64,000 nt of DNA from Pleurocapsa sp. PCC 7327 (GTDB taxonomy: Bacteria; Cyanobacteriota; Cyanobacteriia; Cyanobacteriales; Microcystaceae), in the NCBI RefSeq assembly GCF_000317025.1, contig NC_019689.1:2581501-2645500 (forward strand), given 5' to 3'. Below are positions 35,735-46,272 of this stretch, piece by piece. A model generated the notes under the pieces. It was not told the DNA's origin. It worked only from the letters and a program-made list of their open reading frames with translations, and did not search any database. Position numbers and translations under genes: made by a program. Numbering within the stretch: position 1 is the stretch's first letter; each line of letters begins with the position of its first letter.

Positions 35735-36739
35735 TTAATTTTCCCGATTGTCTTGGGACGAGTAAAACTCTAGCTTGCTGCGATCGATGAGATTGGGGAA
35801 TTCCTGGACGATCGCAGAGCAGGACTCGACGAAGTTATCAACCCATCTATAGCCATACTTTAATTGGACAAAAGTCAGAGGCTCTGCCGTATTGCCAGAA
35901 AATGAAATCTGACCGGAAGAACCGACTTGAAACTTTTGGCGGAGCCACTCAAATTCGGGACGAGAAGACTCCCAATATCTCGCTGTCATTTTAGGGCCGA
36001 TGTAACGAATAGCAGATTCGCTCAGATGCTTGAAAGCGCTTAGGAGTTCTTCGAGAGTCGTCTTTTGGACTTTCCGCAATCCCGCACCAACGGGGTCAAA
36101 AGAAGTATCGAAATTCGTTTTATCGGTGTAGTAACCGCCGTGAAAATTGGCTCCCCCCAAGCTGGCTCCACTTAAAAACGCTCCTATCAAGCTAGCTTCT
36201 TCTAGATTAGCTTTTTGAATGTTGGCTTGGATCAAGTAAGCGCTATCTAGATAGGCATTGCTGAGATTGGCGTATCTCAAATCGGCTTCATTCAAATGAG
36301 CGCTAATTAGATGCACTTCTTTTAAATTAGCCCTACTCATCAACGCCTTAGTCAAAAAAGCTCCTTCGAGGTGTGCTTGCTCTAAAGAGGCTCTAGTTAG
36401 ATTGGCTTCTTTCAAGTTGGCTTTTCCCAAACGAGCGCCTTGTAAATTAACTCGACTTAAATTTGCTTTGTAAAGATCGGCTCCATCGAGACAAGCATCT
36501 CTCAAGTCAGCACTGCTCAAATCTGCTTCTCTGAGATTGACATAACTGAGATCGGCTCCTCTAAGATCGATCTGCGCTAAACTCGCACCTTTGAGATCGA
36601 CTCTTTTAAGCTGTACCTGTCTAAATTTTCTTTCCCCCGCTGCGTACCTCTCTAGGAGTTGGGTGGCTGTCAGTGACGTTTTGGTTTCAGACTGGTTGCC
36701 AAGAGTTAGATGATCTGTTGCGTTTGACTGACTTGTCAT
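35735..36739 (-). CDS. Pentapeptide-repeat protein, larger
   Basis: 334 residues from ATG 36739 (MTSQSNATDHLTLGNQS); an ATG at 36799 would add 20. A head with LLERYAAGERKFRQVQLKRV, then about 28 pentapeptide repeats of the form A(D/N)LXX (LRGADLSYVNLREADLSSAD). The C-terminal 130 residues are globular: FQVGSSGQISFSGNTAEPLT and FVQLKYGYRWVDNFVESC. No known partner. Its stop almost touches that of leuC. Confidence 0.75.
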   Translation of the reverse strand: MTSQSNATDHLTLGNQSETKTSLTATQLLERYAAGERKFRQVQLKRVDLKGASLAQIDLRGADLSYVNLREADLSSADLRDACLDGADLYKANLSRVNLQGARLGKANLKEANLTRASLEQAHLEGAFLTKALMSRANLKEVHLISAHLNEADLRYANLSNAYLDSAYLIQANIQKANLEEASLIGAFLSGASLGGANFHGGYYTDKTNFDTSFDPVGAGLRKVQKTTLEELLSAFKHLSESAIRYIGPKMTARYWESSRPEFEWLRQKFQVGSSGQISFSGNTAEPLTFVQLKYGYRWVDNFVESCSAIVQEFPNLIDRSKLEFYSSQDNREN

Positions 36740-36839
36740 GATAAAGCGATCGCTGTTTGGTTTCTTATCGAGATTTCTATTAATCCTAAGCGTTCCCAAT
36801 TTATGCGCTTAGCGTTACATCTAGGCAATAAAAATTTTC

Positions 36840-37090
36840 AACTTCTTAGTTAGTGGTTAGTAGGGATTGGTCAGTTGTCATGGGTCATTAGTTCTTTGAT
36901 TTTGGATGAAAGGATTTTGGATGCAAGGATTGGGGATTAGTTAGTAGTTAGTGGTTGGTGGTTAGTGGTTAATTGTTTCCCCATTTCCCCGTCTCCCCAC
37001 CCTCCCACACTTCCCACTTCCTCCCACACCCCCGGTTCTCCCCACTTCCGACTTCTTAAAAACTTCCGTGCTTAGAGGTGTTCCCTTGCA
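36840..37090. repeat. Dispersed low-complexity repeat, first copy
   Basis: Runs of GTTAGTGGTTAGTGG and C-rich CCCCATTTCCCCGTCTCCCC, plus AATCCTTTCATCCAAAAT on the minus strand. A near-identical arrangement in the other orientation lies at 57966-58050 and a partial copy at about 46675-46715. It fills the gap before the PhoD gene. Confidence 0.7.
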
Positions 37091-37121
37091 CTAGACTGAA
37101 TATCTCATCGACAATAAAACT

Positions 37122-39428
37122 ATGTCCGAGATTTCTTTTCGCGATCGCTTAGAGAGATTGCCTCTGATTCTGGCAGGTCCGATCTTGCACCATACTTCGT
37201 CGGAGTCGGTGACGGTTTGGGTTGCCCTTAAAGAACCGCGTTGGGTTGCGATCGAGGTGTACGAAACTGCTGAGAGTGGGAATGTCGTCGGTGCGTTAGT
37301 GATAGCTGGAGAGCGAACGACGATTGCCCTCGGTCGGTATCTACACATAGTTGCGGTAACGGCTAAATCGCACAACGGCGATTCCTTGCGATCGGGACAA
37401 CTCTATGCGTATGATTTAAGTTTTACTCGCACGGAAGGCGATCGACAAACCTTGAAGCAGGCGCTCACTTCTTCCAGTTTGCCTTTAGTTCCGATTAGCT
37501 ATTTCCCGCATCAACTGCCCACGTTCGCCTTACCGCCTGAAGATTTAGAGCGATTGCAGATCGTGTATGGATCTTGTCGTAAACCTCATGGCAAAGGTTA
37601 CGATGCGCTGCCCATTTTGGATAGTTTGCTCGAACATAATGCAGCCTTACCCGATTTTAGACCCCATCAACTTTTTCTGACAGGCGATCGGATTTATGGC
37701 GACGATGTTGCCGATCTCTTGCTGTATGCGCTGACTGAAGTTGGCGACCTTTTACTCGGTTGGCAGGAACAACTGCCATTACTGCCATCGTCAAAAGTCT
37801 CCCATCTAACCCCAAAACAGTTAAAGCCGGGACAGCGCAGTAAAATTGCATGCGAGCAAGCAGGATTTACCGCAGGGATTCGCGACAAAGCAGAATTCGC
37901 TAAAAGTCATTTGTTTGGATTGGGAGAGTATTACGCTATTTATCTGTTTGCCTGGTCGCAGGTTTTTTGGTTAGAACCATTTCCTAAAGGGCGCGAGATT
38001 TATCAGGATCGGCAAGCAGCCAAGCAATGGGATCGGGAATTGAAAGACTTACAGCAGTTTGCTAGCACGATTTGGAAAGTACGACGGGCGCTTGCAAACG
38101 TTCCCAGATACACTATCTTTGACGACCACGATGTCAGCGATGATTGGTATTTGAATCAGGCTTGGTGTCTGCGGGTATTAGGAAAACCGCTAGGACGGCG
38201 TGTAGTCCAAAACGCTTTATTGGCTTATGCTGTCTTTCAAGGGTGGGGAAATACGCCAGAGCAATTTCAAGACGGGCAATTGGGAGCCAAACTGCTGGAA
38301 GCAGCTAGCGAGTGGTCGGCATCGGCTGGAGGGGATAAGAAAGCAGAGGAGGCGATCGCGCGCTATCTTGGTTTACCCGAATCCAATCCGCTGACGGGTC
38401 TTCCCAAAATGCGTTTGGACGGACAGTTTTTGATATTAGACCGCTCGCCAGAAGCCCTTAGATGGCATTATACAGTTAGAGGCGACGGCCATGAAGTTAT
38501 TGTTCTCGATACTCGTACTCGGCGCGGCTATCCAGCCGATCGCGACCCCATTGCTCCGCCAGCCTTACTCTGTCCGAGTGTCTTCGAGCGGCAACTGCGA
38601 GCGGTATTGCAGCAAGTGCGATCGAACATTAAAGCGACCCTAGCGATTTCGCCGACTAATCTATTTACTCTGCAGGCGATCGATCGCATTCAACAGTGGC
38701 ACCTGAAGCAGGGCAAAGTTTATCATGCTGATGTGGGAGATGGCTGGAATATGAACGCCTCTGGCTTGGCTGCGTTTTTAGCGACGCTTTTTGAAGAGCG
38801 CGATCGCGTTATTATTCTTTCTGGCGACATTCACTACAGTGCTACAGCACGTTTGGATTATTGGTCGCGCCGCCCTTCCGATTCAGTCGTCTCAGAATCC
38901 GAACAGTCTTTCAAGCCGCATCTTTTAACTCAGTTCACTTCAAGCGCCCTGAAAAATTCTGAGTTGATGACTCAACTCATTCATACTAAAGCGAAGTCAA
39001 TTTTGATGCCAGAGCGTCGGCGCTTTTGGATTGGCTGGACGAATCCGCCAGAGATGATTGAGGTTAGGCATACAGATCGCTCGTTGCCAGAGTGGAAATG
39101 TTCCCTTGAATGGATTCCCCGTCAACCCATACAAATCCCTGAGTGGGGAAAAACCGTTCCCTGGCTTAGGGTGCAACAGAAGCAGAATTGGCTGTGCAAC
39201 TCAGTTAAGTGGCTATGGCGGAATCGCTGGTTTCAAGAGGGGAAAGAAGTCGTTGGCACGAACAATCTAGGACTCATCCAGTTTGAGCGGTCTGATAATG
39301 AAGGCGCAGCCATTCAGGATATTTACTGGTATACTTCCTGGGGCAATACTCGCGTTGGGTTTAGCCGCTTTCAGGCATCGCTGCACCTGCGTCAGTTGCC
39401 AAACAAGATCAAATCTGGTGGATTGTGA
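37122..39428 (+). CDS. PhoD-like metallophosphatase
   Basis: 768 residues. An N-terminal Fn3-like segment (LAGPILHHTSSESVTVWVAL) is followed by the PhoD-type metallophosphatase: VYGSCRKPHGKGYD, FLTGDRIYGDDVAD, IFDDHDVSDDWYLN and ILSGDIHYSATARL carry the likely metal ligands. PhoD enzymes hydrolyse phosphate diesters, but this cytoplasmic-looking branch (no signal peptide) is longer than secreted PhoD and its substrate is unknown. There is no neighbouring pho gene. Confidence 0.8.
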   Translation: MSEISFRDRLERLPLILAGPILHHTSSESVTVWVALKEPRWVAIEVYETAESGNVVGALVIAGERTTIALGRYLHIVAVTAKSHNGDSLRSGQLYAYDLSFTRTEGDRQTLKQALTSSSLPLVPISYFPHQLPTFALPPEDLERLQIVYGSCRKPHGKGYDALPILDSLLEHNAALPDFRPHQLFLTGDRIYGDDVADLLLYALTEVGDLLLGWQEQLPLLPSSKVSHLTPKQLKPGQRSKIACEQAGFTAGIRDKAEFAKSHLFGLGEYYAIYLFAWSQVFWLEPFPKGREIYQDRQAAKQWDRELKDLQQFASTIWKVRRALANVPRYTIFDDHDVSDDWYLNQAWCLRVLGKPLGRRVVQNALLAYAVFQGWGNTPEQFQDGQLGAKLLEAASEWSASAGGDKKAEEAIARYLGLPESNPLTGLPKMRLDGQFLILDRSPEALRWHYTVRGDGHEVIVLDTRTRRGYPADRDPIAPPALLCPSVFERQLRAVLQQVRSNIKATLAISPTNLFTLQAIDRIQQWHLKQGKVYHADVGDGWNMNASGLAAFLATLFEERDRVIILSGDIHYSATARLDYWSRRPSDSVVSESEQSFKPHLLTQFTSSALKNSELMTQLIHTKAKSILMPERRRFWIGWTNPPEMIEVRHTDRSLPEWKCSLEWIPRQPIQIPEWGKTVPWLRVQQKQNWLCNSVKWLWRNRWFQEGKEVVGTNNLGLIQFERSDNEGAAIQDIYWYTSWGNTRVGFSRFQASLHLRQLPNKIKSGGL

Positions 39429-39459
39429 AAAACCTTTCTGGTTAAGGTTTCAGTATTAA

Positions 39460-39488
39460 TGACGAATGACGAATGACGAATGACAAAT
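39460..39488 (+). repeat. Short TGACGAA tandem repeat
   Basis: TGACGAA is repeated about four times just after the PhoD gene, the last copy degenerate. Confidence 0.6.
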
Positions 39489-39589
39489 GACACTTTCATC
39501 CCCTGTCAGGTGGAAGCGGGGGATGAGTTAAGGTTTGGGCTACTTCTTGGGCAGTTCTCATTGGTCTTTTCATTCTATTTCATTGAAGG

Positions 39590-40012
39590 CTATTCTTTTA
39601 ATTGTGTAGTCCGTAAATATCCTTTAGATTCGCGAGTTCGCGCATCTAAACTCAACGATCCCGCGCCAAAGGAAACGACCATTAACAAGCCTCCCAATAT
39701 TGCCAAGTTTTTCATAAAATCGATCGTCTGACTTGGGTCAGCAATTGGATTGTGAAAAACGAGAGTGGCAGGAACTAAGAAAATAAGCAGCAGGATGGCT
39801 CCGATTTGAGCTTTGTATCCCAGGATTAGAGATATGCCTCCGACAATTTGGAAGGCGATTGTAAAAATCAAAACGACAAATGGAATTGGGATTCCTGCTT
39901 CAGCCATCTGCTGCTGAGTAGCAGCGAAATTAAAGAAGGCTTTATCAAACCCAGAGCGAACGAAGATTACAGCGAGAAATGTTCTGGCTATTAGGGGAAT
40001 GAATTTTTGCAT
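39590..40012 (-). CDS. DoxX family membrane protein
   Basis: 140 residues with four predicted membrane helices: front IPLIARTFLAVIFVRSGFDK, later PFVVLIFTIAFQIVGGISLI and LGYKAQIGAILLLIFLVPAT. The pattern matches DoxX/YphA proteins, some of which belong to oxidative-stress complexes. It starts 24 bases after the RND gene stop on the same strand and is probably the third gene of that operon. Confidence 0.8.
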   Translation of the reverse strand: MQKFIPLIARTFLAVIFVRSGFDKAFFNFAATQQQMAEAGIPIPFVVLIFTIAFQIVGGISLILGYKAQIGAILLLIFLVPATLVFHNPIADPSQTIDFMKNLAILGGLLMVVSFGAGSLSLDARTRESKGYLRTTQLKE

Positions 40013-40036
40013 TTTTGTTCTCTTTCCTTTGATTGG

Positions 40037-43000
40037 CTAGTTGTCTGCTCGATTAAACGATGCGATCGCTTTGCCATTGCTGTCTGCTATTACGGGTTCG
40101 GCGATTTCTCCCTTGTCGGGTTTAGATGGCTGGCGACCGAAAAAATCGCCTAGCAATCCCATCAGTGCGGGAACAACGGTGGGAGTCAGAATCGTCGAAA
40201 AGGCAAGACCGCCCGTGAGGACAATGCCCAAGCCTTGGTAGAGTTCCGCCCCTTGTCCCGGAACGACGGCTAGCGGGAGCATTCCTAAGACGCTGGTTCC
40301 AGCGGACATAAAGATTGCTCGCAGGCGATCGCGCGTTGCATAATACAAAGAGTCATCGTAATCCTTCCCTTCCTCTTGAAGCTGCAAGGCTCGGTCTACC
40401 AATAGAATCGCATTATTGACCACCACGCCCGTTAAAATAACAAATCCCAGAGCGGTAATCATATCCAGAGGGACGATAAGACCGGGAATATGATTGGCAA
40501 TCACCAGACTCAACATCGCCCCGCTCATCCCCATCGGTACGGTTGCCATGATAACGAAGGGATAGAGGAAAGAGCGGTAGAGCGACACCAGCAATAAGTA
40601 GGTAATCAGTACGGAAAGCACGAAAGCAGAAGCGAGTTGAGATACCGTTTTAGAGAAGCGATCGGCAGAACCAGACAGTTCTAAGCGATATCCTGTCGCT
40701 AAATTGGCTCGCAATGGGGCTAACACTTTGTTTTCTGTCTGTTCGACCAGAGTTCCCAGCGGCGCGTCTGGCGCTAGCGAAGTCGTTAAGGTAATCGATC
40801 GCTCTAAATCGACGTGGTTAATCACATCGGACCCGATCGTCTCGCGTACCTCTGCCACATCAGCCAACTGCACCTGTCCGCGACGGGTATAGAGAGGGAG
40901 TTGGCGCAATTGTTCCGGGGTTTGTACGAAGGTGTTTTTTAACTCCACCGAGACATTTAGTTTTTTCTTGCCATCGATGTAGTCCGAGGCAAAGCGACCG
41001 CCAAGGGCTGCTTCTACCATTGCTCCTACTTCGGCTTCGGATAGACCAACCTCTGCGAGTCTCTCTCGATTGGGAATTACCTGAAGTTCTCCCGCATCCG
41101 AAGTATAATCGGAGCGAACATTTTGCACGCCAGAGAATGCCCGCAATTTATCGGTAATTTGCTTCTCCAACTGACTCAATCTCTCCAAATCTTCGCCTAC
41201 GATTTGAATTTCAAATTGTTTGCCCGGATCTTGGAAAATCGAGAATCTAGTCGGAAATAGAGTACGATAGCCAGGAAAATTAGTATTCTGCGATCGCATC
41301 CGGTCTACCAGATCGGCAAGTCCTTGCGTGGTAGCAAACTCTGGCTTGAGGATGGCGGCAATTCCGCGCCGTCCCGGTCTGTCTACATACATGACGCGAT
41401 CGACTGCTGGTTGCTCTCTCAAGAATCCTCTGGGATCTTCTGAGAGTCGAATCGCTTCGGGAATGCTAGTTCCCGGTAAAGGATCTGCCACCCAAAATAC
41501 GAGGTTCCGGTTTCCTTCGGGCAAGTAGTCGGCAGGAGGCAGCAGGAAAAAGCTAGCCAACAAAAGCATGACTGGAACAGACAAAACCAACAATCGGCGT
41601 ACCATGCGACCTCGCCCAAGCGACCAACTTACTGTAGAAGCGAGGAAATTTTCTAACTTGCCTTGAAACATTCGAAAAACTGCCGAAGTTTTGGCTACCG
41701 ACCTTTCAAACCAGTTGCCGCCTCGATATTCTCCCCCTTCCAGCATTTGCATCGCTTCCTCCTCTTTGAGGAATAAGCCGGAGAGCATGGGAACTAGAGT
41801 TAGTGCGGCAAATAGAGAGAATAAAGAAGAAGCGGAAAGCGCGATCGCCATATCGGTAAATAACTGACCTGCCTCGCCCGTGACGACGACTAGCGGGATA
41901 AAAACTACCACGTTAGTGAGAGTCGATCCCAACATGGCTCCCCAAACTTCTTGCGTGCCATCGATCGCCGCTCGAATAGGTCGTTTGCCTTGCTGTAAGT
42001 GGCTGAAAACATTCTCGATAACTACGATCGCGTTATCGACCACCATGCCAACGGCAAACGCCAATCCTGCCAGACTAATAATATTGAGCGTCCGCCTCAG
42101 GAAGGACATGACGATGAACGCGGTAATCAAGGTCGTCGGGATAGTCAGGGCAACGACCGCTACCGTTCGCATCGAACCGAGGAAAAGGATGAGTACTGCC
42201 GTCGCCAGCAATGCGCCAGTCAGTAAGTTTCCTTCTACTAACGCGATCGACTGCTCGACATACTCGTTTTCGTCGTAGTTATAGACAAAGCGAATGCCTT
42301 CTCCCTGTCGGTCAAACTGTTGCTGAAACTCCGATATAATTTCGCGTACTCCCCTCGCTACTTCCGGTACGTTTGCCCCGACTTGACGAATAATCCCGAT
42401 CGCAACCGCAGGTTCTCCATTAAAAATTAGAGCACTATCCTGGATTCTTCGCCCCATCTGTACCTCTGCCACATCTCGCAGAAAGACCGTACCCGACTCA
42501 TCTCGACGCAGGATAAACCCTTCAATTTGTTCCAATTCTTGCGATCGGCTTACAGTACGAACTCGGTACTCTCGCCTGCCCAATACCAAAGGACCGCCTC
42601 GGATATCGCGGTTATTCTCTTGCAGAACTCTAACGACATCGCCAATGGTCAGGTTGCGGTCTGCAATAGCTCTTGGATCGACTCGCACTTCTACTTCCCG
42701 TTCCCTTCCGCCAGGAGTAAGGAACTGCCCCACTCCCTCGACTCGGCGCAATCTGGGGACGATGAGGTCTTCTACGAGATCGCGGTAGCGATCTGGATCG
42801 CTCTGAACGCCTTCTTTGGGAGCAAGTACCACCCACATCATAGGCGAACTATTGCCGCCTACCAGTTCGACATTGGATTCGTCAGCTTCTTCGGGGAGAT
42901 CTTCTACCTGTTGCAATTTATTGAGTACGTCTACCAGTCGCTCGTTGACATTGCTGTTCCAAGTAAATTCCAGGGTAATCGTGCTATTTCCGGGACGAGA

Positions 43001-43249
43001 ACTACTGGTGATTTCCTGTACCCCTAAAACTTCTTCCATGCGTTCTTCGATGGGACGGGTAACTAGGTCTTCGACTTCTGTTGGTCCCGCACCTCGATAA
43101 GGGGTAGTGATAGTAATCTCTGGGCGATCGCCCCCCGGTTGCAGTTCCAGTGGCATGTTGAATAGCGAAAGAATGCCCAATATAGCTAGCAGGCAGAATA
43201 AAACGAATGTTCCGTGTCGCCAGCGAACGGCAGTTTCAATAAAATTCAT
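40037..43249 (-). CDS. RND efflux permease (HAE1/AcrB type)
   Basis: 1070 residues, the normal length. It has twelve membrane helices in two halves with two large periplasmic loops. The proton-relay helix reads VGMVVDNAIVVIENVFSHLQ and the second half GFVILTGVVVNNAILLVDRA. Such pumps export hydrophobic compounds through a tripartite complex with an adaptor and TolC. The adaptor lies 10 bases upstream but has an in-frame stop, and no TolC gene is adjacent. Whether the pump works is therefore doubtful in this strain. Confidence 0.9.
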   Translation of the reverse strand: MNFIETAVRWRHGTFVLFCLLAILGILSLFNMPLELQPGGDRPEITITTPYRGAGPTEVEDLVTRPIEERMEEVLGVQEITSSSRPGNSTITLEFTWNSNVNERLVDVLNKLQQVEDLPEEADESNVELVGGNSSPMMWVVLAPKEGVQSDPDRYRDLVEDLIVPRLRRVEGVGQFLTPGGREREVEVRVDPRAIADRNLTIGDVVRVLQENNRDIRGGPLVLGRREYRVRTVSRSQELEQIEGFILRRDESGTVFLRDVAEVQMGRRIQDSALIFNGEPAVAIGIIRQVGANVPEVARGVREIISEFQQQFDRQGEGIRFVYNYDENEYVEQSIALVEGNLLTGALLATAVLILFLGSMRTVAVVALTIPTTLITAFIVMSFLRRTLNIISLAGLAFAVGMVVDNAIVVIENVFSHLQQGKRPIRAAIDGTQEVWGAMLGSTLTNVVVFIPLVVVTGEAGQLFTDMAIALSASSLFSLFAALTLVPMLSGLFLKEEEAMQMLEGGEYRGGNWFERSVAKTSAVFRMFQGKLENFLASTVSWSLGRGRMVRRLLVLSVPVMLLLASFFLLPPADYLPEGNRNLVFWVADPLPGTSIPEAIRLSEDPRGFLREQPAVDRVMYVDRPGRRGIAAILKPEFATTQGLADLVDRMRSQNTNFPGYRTLFPTRFSIFQDPGKQFEIQIVGEDLERLSQLEKQITDKLRAFSGVQNVRSDYTSDAGELQVIPNRERLAEVGLSEAEVGAMVEAALGGRFASDYIDGKKKLNVSVELKNTFVQTPEQLRQLPLYTRRGQVQLADVAEVRETIGSDVINHVDLERSITLTTSLAPDAPLGTLVEQTENKVLAPLRANLATGYRLELSGSADRFSKTVSQLASAFVLSVLITYLLLVSLYRSFLYPFVIMATVPMGMSGAMLSLVIANHIPGLIVPLDMITALGFVILTGVVVNNAILLVDRALQLQEEGKDYDDSLYYATRDRLRAIFMSAGTSVLGMLPLAVVPGQGAELYQGLGIVLTGGLAFSTILTPTVVPALMGLLGDFFGRQPSKPDKGEIAEPVIADSNGKAIASFNRADN

Positions 43250-43259
43250 AATTCAAAAT

Positions 43260-44612
43260 TTATAATTTAGAATTGATTACTCTTACAGATGCTCCATCGG
43301 TCAGTCCATCTCCACCTCGTAAAACAATGGGCTGTCCTGTGCGTAATTGTTCGCTGTCGATCGCAACTTCTTGTCCCATATCGGCAATCATTTCCACTTC
43401 AATTGGTTTTGCCTTGCCATCGACAACAGTAAAAACGAGCCACTGATTTTGTCTTCTGGTCAGCGCATCGCGAGACACGACAAAACCCGATCGATTGGAT
43501 GGCAACTCCAGAGTTCCCGTCACTGCCATGCCGGATAATAATCCTGGGGGAGGATTGTCTAAGCGAACCCTCACTCGCTGTCGCCTCGATGCGGAATTGG
43601 CTTCTGGCACAACCCCTGTAATTGTGGCGCGTTCTCGCCATTGCGGTAAGGCGCGAGCGCGTAATTCTACGGATAAGCCAGATCTAATCGTGCCGCTCAA
43701 TTCCTCTGGCAATTCGAGGAAAACATCGAGGCTATCTTCAGCAACTAAAGTTGCGATCGCGCCCGAACTTTCTATATAATCTCCCGGACTAACTTGCCGC
43801 TGTTGCACGACTCCAGAGGTCAAGGCGTTCACGCGAGTTCTTTGTAGAGATAATTCGGCTTGATTTAAAGCTGCCACTGCCGCCGCGACATTCGCCCGTT
43901 GTGCGGCAATCTCTTCTCGAATCGGACCTGCTACGGCTTCGGCTAAAGCCGCTTCTGCCTCTAATCGTTCCCCTCGTGTGTCATCTACCGCCGCTCTGGC
44001 TTCAACTAGATTGCGTTGGGAGAATGCGCCTTCTGCGACGAGGTTAATCAGGCGATCGAGGTTGTCTTGGGTTTCCTGTTCTCGCGCTTTGGTTGATTTC
44101 ACAGCTGCTTGTCTTTGGGCGATAATTTCTGGTCGCGTTCCTACTTCCAAACGAGCGAGGTTGCTGCGTTCCTGTGCCAGTCTTGCCTTTGCTTCGGCAA
44201 CGGCTAGCTGTTGGTCGGAGTCGTCGAGGATGGCAATCGTCATCCCAACCGTCACGCGATCGCCTGGTTGTACCAAAATCCGTTGAATCACCCCGTCTGT
44301 CTGAGCGCGAATTGTTGCTTGCTCTCTGGATTCTACCTAACCCAATAGTTGTACGCGTCTCGTCCCGTTTCCAGTAGAAAGCGCTACGGTTTCGACGGCT
44401 CTGGGCGGTTGTCTCTGCTGCTGGGTTATAGTTGGTGCAGAGGTTGGGTTTTGAGAAGTAAGGATGCGCCAGAGTCCAATTCCACCCGTCGTTAGAGCTA
44501 GTATTAGCAGTGCCCAGAACCAGGGTTTCTTAGGCGGTAAAGGTTTGGAATCCAGTTGTTCTATGTTTGACGGTTTATCCGACTTGGTCTGCTGAGATTC
44601 GACAGTATTCAT
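43260..44612 (-). pseudogene. RND periplasmic adaptor gene with in-frame TAG
   Basis: Two parts share one reading frame. 44612-44340 codes a head with a membrane helix (PWFWALLILALTTGGIGLW) to RRVQLLG. Then TAG at 44337-44339 stops it. The frame continues VESREQATIRAQTDGVIQRI to the end at 43260, with lipoyl-like, alpha-hairpin and barrel parts of an HlyD/AcrA-type membrane fusion protein. Relatives commonly have Gln here, so CAG to TAG is the likely change. A shorter protein from ATG 44291 would lack the membrane anchor. No other defect is seen. Confidence 0.85.
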
Positions 44613-44870
44613 GCTAGACAGCTTTTAAAGGGTTGAAAAAAAATATGTTTTGGGTTCTTGAGCGAGCTAAATCTTTAATAAATTCTTTATTTTTAGTATG
44701 AGGCGCAAATGTGACATGAGAATGTCAAGCCAATTCGCAAATCGTCTACATAAACTCTCTAGCTAAAGTAAAGCTCAAGAGCGTCGATTGACAACAATTT
44801 AGTATGGGATTGTCGTATTATTGCTAATAAAGCCAGCCAACTAAGCTGTCCAAACACTTCGGTAAAGAAT

Positions 44871-45458
44871 ATGCCCAGTACCACGCACGCCTTAAAAGAA
44901 TGGGCAGTTGCTGTCAATGCCTTAGAAGCGGGTAAAACCATCATGCTGCTGCGTAAAGGCGGAATTCGAGAAGTTGGGGCGCGTTTTCAGGTTCGGTACG
45001 AGCGAGCGCTGCTTTATCCGACTTACGAGCATCAAAAACCTTATCTACTTAAGCCAGAATACGCCGGACAAGTAACGCCCGTCGCTTCTGGTTGGCACCC
45101 ACAAACCGTTCGCATTGGCAGTTGGGCAGAGATTAGCAATGTCTTTTGTGTCAGCGAAGCATCAGTTGTCGATCGCCTGCTTCCCTATCATATCTGGAAC
45201 GAGCGATTGGCGAGCGATCGCTTTAACTGGAAACCTCGCCAACCGCTATACGTTCTCCTGCTGCGAGTTTATCGACTTCCTCAGCCGCAGATGGTTTCCT
45301 ACTCTCAAGAATACGGCGGCTGTAAATCTTGGATCGAACTGTTACAATCCATTCCTCTGGAAGGAAGCCTTCCAGTTCTTGATGAATCCCAGTACGAGCA
45401 ACGGGTAGAAGAGATTCGCGAGATAGTAACTCAATCTCCCGAATTCTCGAACTCTTAA
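44871..45458 (+). CDS. DUF1802 family protein
   Basis: 195 residues, soluble. Start MPSTTHALKEWAVAVNALEA, then MLLRKGGIREVGARFQVRYE, WHPQTVRIGSWAEISNVFCV and an end LDESQYEQRVEEIREIV are typical of DUF1802, found mainly in cyanobacteria. Function unknown. It is divergent from the RND operon. Confidence 0.82.
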   Translation: MPSTTHALKEWAVAVNALEAGKTIMLLRKGGIREVGARFQVRYERALLYPTYEHQKPYLLKPEYAGQVTPVASGWHPQTVRIGSWAEISNVFCVSEASVVDRLLPYHIWNERLASDRFNWKPRQPLYVLLLRVYRLPQPQMVSYSQEYGGCKSWIELLQSIPLEGSLPVLDESQYEQRVEEIREIVTQSPEFSNS

Positions 45459-45472
45459 ACTACTGTGTTCTA

Positions 45473-46114
45473 TCAAGAACGAGCAGCCGAACGTCGGCTA
45501 TACATTTCCTGAAGCACGAGGGCGGGGTCGATATATTTGTCAGCGTACTTTAACTCCCAATGAAGATGGGGTCCTGTCGTCCGACCCGTCATTCCTACGC
45601 GGGCAATTCGGGCACTAGCGGGAACGTCTTGCCCTTGCCCAAGGATAACTCCACCTTCTCGGTCGATCAAATAACGACCTTGGGGTGTTTCTTCAACGTG
45701 TCCCATAAGATGACAGTAAATATGTTTCCACTGTCCCGATTGGATGGCAATTCTAGTACCACAGCCCGTATCGTCCGATAGTTCTATTACCTTACCGCCC
45801 CACCAATTGCGAACGTAGCTTCCCAAGGGGGCTGCCATATCCAAACCGTAGTGAAATTGAGTCGTTCCATCGACCGGAGAGGTGCGATAGCCAAAGGGAG
45901 AGGTGTAAGCCTGAAAATTTTCTACTGGAAAAGAAGCGTATTGCCAAGGATTGTTCCTTATAGCAGCAGGAACGGTTTGGGCTTGGAGAGGCTGTTGTTT
46001 AACTCCTCCTATGGCAATGCAGGTTGCCATAACCAGAAGCGTTAAGAGGAGAAAATAATGTTGTCGCAGACGAAGACCTTTTGCTGTTCGTCTTAGGGAG
46101 GCAATGAGTTTCAT
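45473..46114 (-). CDS. M23 (LytM) peptidase, anchored
   Basis: 213 residues from MKLIASLRR at 46114; an in-frame ATG at 46129 adds five. A membrane anchor (HYFLLLTLLVMATCIAIGG) is followed by a LytM domain: HYGLDMAAPLGSYVRNW, HIYCHLMGHVEET and the closing HLHWELKYADKYIDPALVL. The zinc ligands His, Asp and HxH are present, so it is likely active on peptidoglycan cross-links. It converges with the DUF1802 gene. Confidence 0.85.
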   Translation of the reverse strand: MKLIASLRRTAKGLRLRQHYFLLLTLLVMATCIAIGGVKQQPLQAQTVPAAIRNNPWQYASFPVENFQAYTSPFGYRTSPVDGTTQFHYGLDMAAPLGSYVRNWWGGKVIELSDDTGCGTRIAIQSGQWKHIYCHLMGHVEETPQGRYLIDREGGVILGQGQDVPASARIARVGMTGRTTGPHLHWELKYADKYIDPALVLQEMYSRRSAARS

Positions 46115-46272
46115 AAGCTCACTTCTCACACCTACAAACTAGATCGATCGGGAGTTTTTTAAAAGATCGTCAAAGCCGATCGCTGTCCGATATCATATCA
46201 GCTTATAGGAAGATTTTGTTAAAATCCAGAAACAGTAAGTAAATTGCGCTTGTTTATCGCGTCACTCTGCTT

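Noticed and set aside
41880-42278. A 132-codon plus-strand frame inside the RND permease gene
   Set aside because: Antisense shadow; codon pattern follows the minus-strand gene.
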